Assembly (NCBI GenBank): GCA_030848705.1
Contig: CM061240.1
Coordinates: 15,767,001-15,831,000 of the forward strand
Direction of reading: 5' to 3'
DNA from: Heracleum sosnowskyi
Taxonomy: Eukaryota; Streptophyta; Magnoliopsida; Apiales; Apiaceae
Length of the DNA stretch: 64,000 nucleotides
The position numbers and the translations under genes are program-made. The notes below the pieces were generated by a model. That model saw only the letters and a list, made by a program, of their open reading frames with translations. It did no database searches and was not told the DNA's origin. Positions 55,401-64,000 of the stretch are shown here, in pieces (position 1 is the first letter of the stretch; the number at the start of each line of letters is the position of its first letter).

Positions 55401-57325
55401 TTAAATTATAACAATAAAAAAGTTTTTTTTATTAACTTTTATTTTAATAAAAGAGTTGTATTGCCATTATGTGAAATTAAATTAATATGTAATAAAATTT
55501 ATGGAATATTATGTTATTCTTGTTTTTATAAGAACAACAATATTAAATATAACAACAAAAATATAACATTATTAGTCTTATTATACGAGATCATATTATT
55601 TTTTATTTTGATTATAAATGTAAAAGTATTGAGCACATATGAGAAAATTTATTGAGTACATATAACTAATTCGAAAATAATGATCAACTAATAGTTAGTT
55701 GAAAAATAGTTCTTTGATAATGATTTTACGAATATCAATATATAATATAATAATATAAGTATGGTCAAATTTAAATTAAAAGAGTAATTGACTAATAAAT
55801 ATTTATGAAAATCATTTCATAATATATAACCGATTGATATAAATTAAGATAATATTTATTAAATTTTTTTTGTTAAAACTATTGTAAATGGATATATTAA
55901 ATCATGAATTACCATATTTAAATTATGATTGTTAACTAATTAGGATTCGATTGATCAACTCTCGATGTTAGAATTATATATACTTATAAAACTCAACTTA
56001 TAATATAAAATAATATATGATTGTGATTGACTTAATACTAAGAGAAGACTATCTTATAATACTCGAAACATTAAAAATTTGGTTCGTCAGTACAAATTTT
56101 TGGTACTTTATGTTTTTACTTAATTACCCTTACTTAACTAAAAAAAAAATTAATAAATAATAACATTATCTAGTTATAACCAATTACATTTTTCATGTAA
56201 AACGCATTAACTTTTCTAATTTTCGTAATAAATCCCCCTCATTTTCCAAAACTGGCAATTAACTTTTACAACTAAAATATGTTACCTTTTATATTTTTTC
56301 TTACTAAACCCCTCAGTTTCCAAAAATAGTTGAAACATTAAAAAGCTTAGTGGTCGGTTACCCTTACTTATTACCCTTAATTGGTTACCCTTACTTATTA
56401 CCCATAATTATTTAGTAAATAATAAATTACAATTTTTTTGGTACTTATGTTTTAACTTAATTACCCTTACTTATTTACTAAATAATAACATTAATTATTT
56501 ATAATCAATTATGGAAAAACCCTCATTTTCCAAAAATATTACGGACAAACTCTTACCTATTTATTTTAAAACCTATTTTAATACTTTTTATTATTTAATA
56601 AGGTTACATATTTTAACATGTCTATTTTTTTAACATACAATATATAAAATATTAAAGCATAAAATAACAACTGTTAAAAATAATCTGAGCATCACATGAA
56701 GTTTAAGCTAGTATAATAAAAAAAAATTAATGACCGAAAGATATAATATGATACTTTTTAGTGTGTATTAATGATTGAAAGATGATAATATAACTCGTTT
56801 CTTTATTTGTGTTTATAAAATATAATATGTTTTAAATTAAAAGGTAATGCATATTAATTAGAAAAAACATATTATTAATTGAAAGATACTGTACAATTGG
56901 TATTTTTAGGTGCATTTTAAATAAGATAATATCTTTTAATTAAAAATAATAATTGATTATTTGATATTAATTATTTTTTATTAGTTATTAAATAAATAAA
57001 ATGATTGAGAACCAAAATTTTTAATATTTCGAATTTGATATAATAACATATGTAACACGAATTTTAATTTTAATTTATTTCTCTGTATATACAAAACTGA
57101 TATAATAGTATATAAAACATTAATTTTAATTTGATGTGTCATCTATGTGACAAAACACAATCACAATTCCTAATGTATCATAAATTTTATAATTCAAATA
57201 ATTATTTGTTTCAAAAATAAAATACACTCACAAATCACAATTCTATAATCCAAATAATTATAAATTTCTATAATCCAAATAATTATTTGTATAGGTTTCA
57301 AAAGTAAAATTATTTTGCCACAACT
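55401..57325. other. AT-rich intergenic region upstream of PRP3
   Basis: No gene is supported; the 91-codon frame at 55380-55655 is low-complexity AT translation. A segment containing TTACTTAATTACCCTTACTTA occurs at about 56117-56137 and again at about 56455-56475, and TTACCCTTACTTATTACCC is repeated at about 56357-56404. These look like local duplications. A possible Helitron-like end (AAGCTAGT, about 56705-56712) is too weak to call. Confidence 0.5.
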
Positions 57326-57333
57326 ATATAAAA
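57326..57333 (+). promoter_or_regulatory. TATA box of PRP3
   Basis: TATATAAA in ACAACTATATAAAAGAG, 92 bp upstream of ATG 57418, followed by TATATCACTCTCATCTCATT, a CT-rich probable 5' UTR start. Confidence 0.6.
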
Positions 57334-57417
57334 GAGACAGAGTAACAAATACGCCCTATATATCACTCTCATCTCATTATCGTGGAGGCGAATTGTGTGT
57401 TCAAAAACCTAGGGTTA

Positions 57418-60400
57418 ATGGATAAACAATCGGAAAAAGAGAAATCAAGTCGGCGACACAAAGACTCCGATCGCGATAGAGATCACCACCACAAGCACCG
57501 CAGCTCCAAGCACAGATCTCGAGACGACGACGATAAGCACAGATCGAGAACCGACGATCGCGAGCGTCGCGAGAGATCGTACGAGTCGCAAGAGGAGCGA
57601 GAGAGGAGTAAAGATAGAGTGGTTGATGTGAATTTGAGTAAGCGAAAGGAGAGAGGTAGTAGCGAAGAGGAGAGATTTGATGAGAAGAGAGTTAGGGTTT
57701 CGGATGAGAAGAGAGAGAGGAAGAGGTTTGAAGATGTGAATGGAGAGGAGAGAGAAGAGAGAGACGAGAGGAGAGAGAGAAAGAGATTTGAGGATGGAGA
57801 GGAGAGAGATGAGAGGAGAGAGAGAAAGAGGTTTGAGGATGGAGAGGAGAGAGGGAAGAGAGAGGAGAGAGAGGCGAGGAAGGAACGGAGGAGGTTTGGG
57901 GATAAGGTTAAGGAGGAGGATGTGGATGTTGATGGTGAAAGTAAGCGAGGTGGTTTCGATGAGGTTTCGGTGAAGAGAGAAGTGAAGAATGCGGAGGTTA
58001 ATGGGATCCGTACTGGTCCGGGTGGTTCTGCTGCCAATGTGAGTTTTACTTGCTGCTTTCTGATGAATTTATTTATATTTATATATTTATTTATTGTCTT
58101 GTCTGTGAAGTATTGCGGTGGTGTTATGATTATTTATCGTATATGTAGTTAATTGTGATTAGATTACATTGTTTTGATTAGTTAATGATGGTTATTAATG
58201 TGCTTATAAGCTGTAAATGTCTATTTGATTGATCAACTTAGTGTAATTGTTGCTTTTAATGTCTCTGTGATGAATTGTTTTTTATTAGCCTAATGTGATT
58301 GTCGTTTACTCCATTGCACGATGAGTAGGTTAAATTGCTTGGAAATATTCGAGGTCAGGACTAAAGGCCTTTGGATTTGATTAGTTTATATCATAAACTA
58401 GGTGTCTGGCTATCCGAAAGTGCTATTTGGGTTTTTGCTTGCTAATGAAACCTGATTAATGTTAACGTTTTTTGCAATTGTCTTGGTTTTTCTCTGATCT
58501 ATCTTGTGTAGGTACGCGTACGTCCCTGTTTTAATTAATTCTACCTTGAGAAATTATGCATGTTATGAGATAATGTAACGATTAAAAGCATATCTTGCAT
58601 ATCTTGTCCTGGAGACTGACTTGAGACTGACTTGAGTGATTTGGATTTGAGCAAATTGTGAGGTCTTAGTTTAACGATTTAGTGTTTGTTATTATTATAT
58701 TTGGCTTTTCTGTCATTCTTTTTATTATCTATAATGCAATATCACTGTCCTGCATATTAAGCTATTCTTACATGCTATTAGATCTCATCACTTTAATAAT
58801 TGATTTTTGTTCAGGTTGTATATCACTTTTAGCATGATAAAACTCCCATAAGACGAGAGTGATGTTACGAATATACACTTGTTCTTAAACTATTGGAATT
58901 AGAGTGTGCTACCACAGCTTAAGTCTCAGCATATTTGTTATTGAGCCAATGCCATGGCGCCACGGTCTTTGTAAGAAACTTAGAACGCCATGGGCATAGT
59001 GCCTCCTATGGCAATATGGCGTTCCCGGTTCACAACAAATGTTTTCGAATATATGCATATGTACACAACATATGTTTTCGAACACACACACACATATATG
59101 TTCTTTGCAGAAAATAAATATAATATTCTTGTGATCAACATTTTATTATCTCACAAAAGATCTAGTTATTAATATGTACTCCCTTTTATATGAAAGTACA
59201 AGTTATATCAACTTAGCAAGGATGAAGCATATATGTATATATGGGGGTGACATTAGCATATTATTTTCATGAATTGGAATACCAATTGTTGTACCAAGTA
59301 TACCTAGTAATCCTCCATGTTATGCAGAAATCAGTAAGCCACATTTTTGCAGATAAACCGTTGACCGGTCATTGATAGTATTTGGAAATGACTTTTAATG
59401 AGTTTCCAACTTGTGATGTAGTTGTCTTGATGTTTTTATTATCTTTAGAGTTATATCCTCAAGCATCATTTGTGGTCAATATATGGTTTTAATTGATCAA
59501 CTTCTAATTCTAACAGGGTGCTGGCTTTGAACCACTCAACATGGCATCAGGAACTCTGCCTGAGGCCTCTTTTGCTCCTGGCAACAATCCTAAGGTATCT
59601 TCAATTTATACCACAAATGAAAATAAGGGAGTTATTGTGAACAGATCTTATGAGGTTCCTGGGAAATCTAGTACAGATGGGACAACTTCAGCCGCTGGGA
59701 AAAGTGGAGGCCTCCATTCTCTTGATGCTTTGACAAAAGCGAGGATAACTTTGCAGAAGCAGAAGGAAATCTCAGAGAAGTTGAAGAAAATGCCATTAGT
59801 AAGTATATTTAACATTACAATTATTAGGGCATTGTTTTCTTCTTCAGTAGTTACCTGTTAATAATCTACTAATATTTCTTGTTGATCTTGTACACTAATA
59901 ATTCTTGTTGATCTTGTAGTTAAACAGGAGTGTTGGGTCGAAGGAGGGATCTAAAGCAGCAGTTTCCACATCAGGAATACTTCCTACTCCTGCTCCATCC
60001 GCTGGAGTAACAATAAGTTCTACTCTTCCTGCTTCTTCTGCTTCAGTGAAACCACTTGTGAGTGGTGTGCCTCATTTAGAGGGCCTTACAGCACCAAAGG
60101 TTGAAGCTGTGAAACGTGCACAGGAGCTCGCTGCTAAAATGGGATTCCGACAGGACCCCCAATATGCTCCTCTAATAAACATGTTTCCTGGACAGTTTCC
60201 ACCTGAAGTTACTGTCCAGCCAAAGCCAGCAAAGGCTCCTGTTCTTCGCTTGGATGCATTGGGCAGGGAGATAGATGAACATGGAAATGTGGTGAATGTT
60301 CCAAAGTTAAACAACCTCAGCACCCTGAAGGTTTGTTGTTGATTTGCTTGCTAAGTTTTAATATTAATATATCTTTGTTTGAAGTTATCATAATATACCT

Positions 60401-62297
60401 TACTGGTGCTTTTTTAACGTTGTTCAACTGTCCAGGTTAACATTAATAAGCAGAAAAAAGATTCATTTCAAATTTTAAAGCCTGAATTGGAAGTGGATCC
60501 AGAGAAAAATCCTCATTTTGATCCGGGCATGGGTATTGATAAGAATAAGCTTCTGAGGCCTAAGAGAATGAATTTTCAATTTGTAGAGGAGGGTAAATGG
60601 TCAAGAGATGCAGAGATTATCAAGTTGAAGGTATCTTGGTTTTAGAGTACCATATTTATTCTTGATCTGGTCACGTCAAACTTTTGTTAATACTCCTTTT
60701 CTGATTGCTTTTTCAGAGCCAATTTGGAGAAGCACAAGCGAAAGAGTTGAAGGCCAAGCAAGCACAGCTTGCAAAGGCGAAAGCAGAGCCGGATATAAAT
60801 CCCAACCTGATTGAGGTGTCAGAGAGAGTGATCGTGAAAGAGAAACCAAAGGAGCCCATTCCTGATGTCGAGTGGTGGTAAGATATCTGAATTTTCTTTT
60901 TACATTGTTACTCTGCGTGCTTTTTTTAAATATAGGATAAACTGATTAGCTCTAAATTGCTATCGGGTTTTATAAATCATATATTGCAGCTTTTATGGAT
61001 TTCACTCGAGAGTAGTCAAACTTATCTATGTTTTTTAAAATTAAGGTTATGCTACTTAATTGATTACTTAATTATTATGTAAAACTTTGCAAGTGAAGTT
61101 CATCCATTTCTAGCATGGGCAATTTTTTTTTGCTCAGCACTTGACATTACATGCAATTGTTTGAGCTGTAGACGATATTAGGTTACATTGGTAGAAATGC
61201 TAAATTCACATAGCAAAGAAGATTGAGAAATCAATTGCACAAAAATGAAAGTGTAAGCTTCTGGCGCAACTCCATTTTAAATTACACTTGTAAAAAGTGT
61301 CAGTTTCCATATTTAAGTTTGTGTATTATAGCATAATGTGAAGTTTGGTGGTGCTTTTATAATCATTTACCTTTTATTAATCAAATTATCATTTAAAAAA
61401 AACATGCTAATGTGATTTCTCATTATTCTCAGGGATGCACCTCTTTTGCTAGCTGGTAACTACGATGATATATGTGATGGTAAAATAGCAGAAAATAAGT
61501 TGAGGATGGAGAAAATCACCATTTACATGGAACATCCACGGCCAATTGAGCCACCTGCTGAACCTGCTCGCCCCCCTCCTCAACCCCTAAAACTGACAAA
61601 GAAAGAACAGAAGAAACTCCGTACACAGCGACGGCTTGCTAAGGAAAAAGATAAGCAAGAGATGATCAGGCAGGGCTTAGTTGAACCTCCAAAACCAAAA
61701 GTTAAAATGAGCAATCTGATGAAAGTGCTTGGTTCGGAAGCAACCCAAGATCCTACTCGGCTTGAAATGGAAATCAGAAGTGCTGCTGCTGAGCGTGAAC
61801 AAGCTCATGTTGACAGGAATATGGCACGTAAGCTCACCCCTGATGAACGCAGTGGAAAGAAGAAAAGGAAACTTTTCGATGACCCTAATACACTAGAGAC
61901 TCTAGTCTCTGTCTATAGAATAAATGATCTTTCACACCCCCAGACCTGCTTTAAGGTTGATGTGAATGCCCAGGAAAACCGGTTGACAGGATGTGCTGTG
62001 ATATCAGATGGCATTACTGTTGTGGTTGTTGAAGGTGGAAGCAAGTCCATCAAACGATATAAGAAGCTTATGGTTAATCGAATAGACTGGGCTGCAGCTG
62101 TGAAAGATGTAGATGAAGACGAGGATGAAGCTGTTGTGAACAAATGTTTCGAAGTGTGGGATGGAAGTGTTGCTAAACCGAGTTTTAATAGGTTTTTGGT
62201 CCACAAGTGCAGGTCTGTAGCAGCTGCTAGGAAGATTTTTTCTGATGCTGGAGTCCCTCAGTATTGGGATCTTGCGGTCAACTACACGGAGGAGTGA
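57418..62297 (+). CDS. PRP3: U4/U6 small nuclear ribonucleoprotein PRP3 (RDM16 homologue), six exons, about 844 aa
   Basis: Component of the U4/U6.U5 tri-snRNP in the nucleus; the Arabidopsis homologue RDM16 also affects RNA-directed DNA methylation. Exons deduced by frame and GT/AG sites: 57418-58038, 59517-59798, 59920-60330, 60436-60630, 60717-60877, 61433-62297, together 2535 bp, 844 aa. The first four junctions are phase 0; intron 5 splits a Trp codon (EWW-DAPLL). ATG 57418 (MDKQSEKEKSSRRHK) is preferred to the upstream GTG. Residues 1-200 are Arg/Glu/Asp/Ser-rich with an internal ERKRFEDGEERDERR-type triplication. Residues about 455-680 match the PRP3 domain (NPHFDPGMGIDKNK, RMNFQFVEEGKW, EWWDAPLL). 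Residues about 700-835 match the C-terminal DUF1115 fold (ending PQYWDLAVNY). Length is close to plant PRP3 proteins. No lesion seen, so probably functional. Confidence 0.95.
57715..57860 (+). repeat. Purine-only tandem repeat in PRP3 exon 1
   Basis: Three imperfect units of about 45-48 bp, each encoding RERKRFED(G/V) plus GEERDERRE-like residues. Almost entirely A and G on the coding strand, which creates open frames on the other strand (57483-58037) that are not genes. Confidence 0.8.
58039..59516 (+). other. PRP3: Intron 1 of PRP3 (1478 bp)
   Basis: Begins AAT|GTGAGT and ends TTCTAACAG|GG. Longest intron of the gene, T-rich. The short frames at 58909-59172 lie inside it and have no support. 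Confidence 0.85.
60878..61432 (+). other. PRP3: Intron 5 of PRP3 (555 bp)
   Basis: GTG|GTAAGA to TTCTCAG|GGATGC. No feature recognised inside. Confidence 0.85.
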
Positions 62298-62715
62298 TTG
62301 TTATGCTGCAAAGACCAAAGTTAGTTGCCTCTGATAAACCAAGTTTTTGCAGTTGCTGAGTTGTATCTTTTTACGAATTCAAGTATGATTTAGAGTTTTG
62401 AACATGATGAGATGGTTGATTTCTGTTTTCCTGCTCGATGAAATACTTGTTGATTGGCGCTTTTAGCTCGTAGTTTCCATTTTGGTCCTTGAATTTCTTT
62501 TCTAAGCTGTATTTGCTATAAAAACAGTATGAACATTAATTCTATCCATTCCCGGTTTGGAGAATGCTATATGCAATGTTGATAGTCCTGAAAATAAGCC
62601 AATTTTCAGTTAAACTATTGATCGAGTTTTCATTTTAATTTTTACATATTGCTCCTGTATAAATAATTAATCTGCTACATGTTTATATTATTATTTGTCT
62701 CGTCTACTACAGGAG
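62298..62715 (+). other. 3' UTR and downstream flank of PRP3
   Basis: T-rich sequence after the stop. No canonical AATAAA is obvious in the first 200 bp; AATAAG at about 62592 and nearby A-rich hexamers are possible signals. Nothing else recognised. Confidence 0.4.
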
Positions 62716-63222
62716 CAGGGGTGTTCATGGGTTCGTCAATCCGACCCTTTTTTCGGCTGAACTAATTCGATGAAAAAAACCTGATACTTGATTGGGTTGA
62801 AAATTTTTAAAACAGACTTAAATGGGTTGGGTATGTGTTTTATATTTTTTCAATCAATCCAACCCAACCCGATTTAAGTTACAATTTTATTTGATAATTT
62901 AAAAATATGCGTATATATTATATATAACTATACATTAAATAATGTATTATATTTTCATTTATAGATATATAATTATATTTTGTGATTATATATATGATAT
63001 AAGACATACTTTACTTTACTAAAATTATAATGTTAATCAAAATAAAATATTAATACTAAAATAAGCGATATCGTATAATATTTAATTTTTTTAAAATATT
63101 ATTTAACCCGTTCAAACCGACCCAAATCAACCCAAACCGATCCAATTAAATCGGTTTGAAAATCTGCAACTCAACCCGTAAAAAATAATTCCGTAACCCA
63201 ACCCAACCCGTGAACAGCCCTG
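62716..63222. mobile_element. hAT-type MITE, 507 bp, downstream of PRP3
   Basis: Ends CAGGGGTGTTCATGGGTT and AACCCGTGAACAGCCCTG, inverted with few mismatches. Flanked by TACAGGAG (62708-62715) and TACAGAAG (63223-63230), a 7-of-8 match to an 8-bp duplication. Subterminal AACCCAACCC/GGGTTGGG and CCGA repeats, AT-rich centre, no ORF. Confidence 0.85.
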
Positions 63223-63230
63223 TACAGAAG

Positions 63231-63545
63231 TATTACTGATAGTGATTAGTGATTACAGATACTTTAAACAAGTAGCATTTTATTTTTGATCCAGTTATTT
63301 AAACTTCTAGAACTTTGTTCTCAATTTGATTGTTGATTTTTGTGTTTTTCAATCTTGCAATATAAAACTCAAAACTTCATGTGTTTTGTGTAATGCGTTA
63401 TAGAGGAAAGCCTAGATCGTTTCCTCTTTGGTTCTCTATTTTTCCTTCAAATCTTTGAATCTCTGCTAATTTCTTGAACGATTTAATCCTTTAATGCCAA
63501 GTTTTGCCAATTGACAGTGTCCTCCAAAATAGGGAACATTTAGCC
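63231..63545. other. Intergenic sequence, nothing recognised
   Basis: No frame or repeat supported. Confidence 0.5.
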
Positions 63546-63552
63546 TTCTATT

Positions 63553-63720
63553 CCAGTTGAAGTATACATGTGGAAGGAACGAAATGCTCATATTCATGGG
63601 ATGATGCTCCTACAAGCACAAACCAGTTAAGAGTTCTAATCAAACAAAGGGTCTGGAACGATTTAACAGTAGCTCTAATTTCTGGAAGAATGCTTGTACG
63701 GATACCACTCTTATTATATA
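63553..63720 (+). pseudogene. Remnant of a LINE reverse-transcriptase C-terminal region
   Basis: Translation gives VYMWKERNAHIHG and, after a frameshift, TNQLRVLIKQRVWNDL. The W-K-E-R-N-x-x-I/F motif and the following I-K-x-x-V pattern are typical of the end of plant LINE ORF2 proteins. Only about 50 codons remain, with at least one frameshift. Similarity is from memory of the family pattern, so moderate confidence. Confidence 0.45.
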
Positions 63721-64000
63721 TGAATGCCTTCGTTGGGTAAATGCTGTGGAAAGTGTTGCGATTTGTAGTGTCTAGTGTTCTGGGTTAGAGCTAGAGACTA
63801 TTCTTCCTCATCCCTTTGAACTAGGATCGTAAGATATATATCATCGTCTGAGCTGGGAAGTATACCACATGTATCTGTATATTCTTTCTTGTTCCTAAAG
63901 CAGTGACTATACATTTTTAAAAAATCTTATAAGCAAGTTCGTTCAAAATATTCTAGTTTCTTGAAATATATGAGTTGTAGCTTAGTTTTATATTTCAGAG
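63721..64000. other. Window end, nothing recognised
   Basis: AT-rich, short frames only. May belong to the same decayed LINE or its flank. Confidence 0.4.

Noticed and set aside
57483..58037. 184-codon minus-strand Ser/Leu-rich ORF
   Set aside because: Antisense shadow of the purine-rich PRP3 exon 1; no promoter or domain.

Overview
The window is nuclear DNA of a large-genome plant, almost certainly a eudicot. The evidence is nested Sirevirus-type Ty1/copia retrotransposons primed by initiator-tRNA-Met, plant Stowaway and hAT miniature elements, AT-rich intergenic sequence, and one intron-containing gene for the spliceosomal protein PRP3. I cannot fix the species. Nothing bacterial, no CRISPR array and no rRNA gene is visible.

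Layout. Positions 1-1330 are the end of a minus-strand Ty3/gypsy-like LTR element. A small TIR element (1332-1742) and a possible 67-codon membrane protein gene (minus strand, 1779-1982) follow. Positions 2268-19983 are one long LTR, probably a solo gypsy LTR of about 4.7 kb, bounded by TAACA duplications. It is split by Sirevirus element A (6116-19138, TGTTC duplications). Positions 19984-22587 hold microsatellites, short direct repeats, a tRNA-derived SINE-like head and a long foldback element. From 22588 to about 55400 runs a 1.43-kb tandem array of nearly three copies. Its second copy was invaded by Sirevirus element C (24989-54258). The 5' LTR of C was later invaded by Sirevirus element B (25470-39425, GTTTA duplications), and the integrase region of C by a 773-bp hAT-type element (43694-44466). 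After 2 kb of AT-rich DNA, PRP3 (RDM16 in Arabidopsis) lies on the plus strand at 57418-62297 in six exons. A hAT-type MITE (62716-63222) and a LINE remnant (about 63553-63720) follow it.

Each Sirevirus has the order LTR, PBS, gag (with two CCHC knuckles), pol (protease, integrase, RT, RNase H), a 0.7-1.4 kb spacer, a very long env-position ORF of about 1250-1690 codons, polypurine tract, LTR. LTR differences counted by eye give the age order A (about 15 in 720, oldest), C (about 9 in 1058), B (4 in 1250, youngest). The nesting and the number of coding lesions agree with the B-within-C part of this order.

The most interesting pattern is regulatory. Each element carries its own private family of short, degenerate, often inverted motifs: TCGATAGTTTTT in A, TATGTCGCATAGTC in B, ACTGTCA/TGACAG in C. 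In every case the motifs are concentrated in two places, the LTR and the spacer just upstream of the env-position ORF. In B and C that spacer also holds a TATA-like box about 110 bp before the ORF's ATG. This suggests two co-regulated promoters per element and possibly a fast-evolving, element-specific trans-factor. It is an inference, not a demonstrated system.
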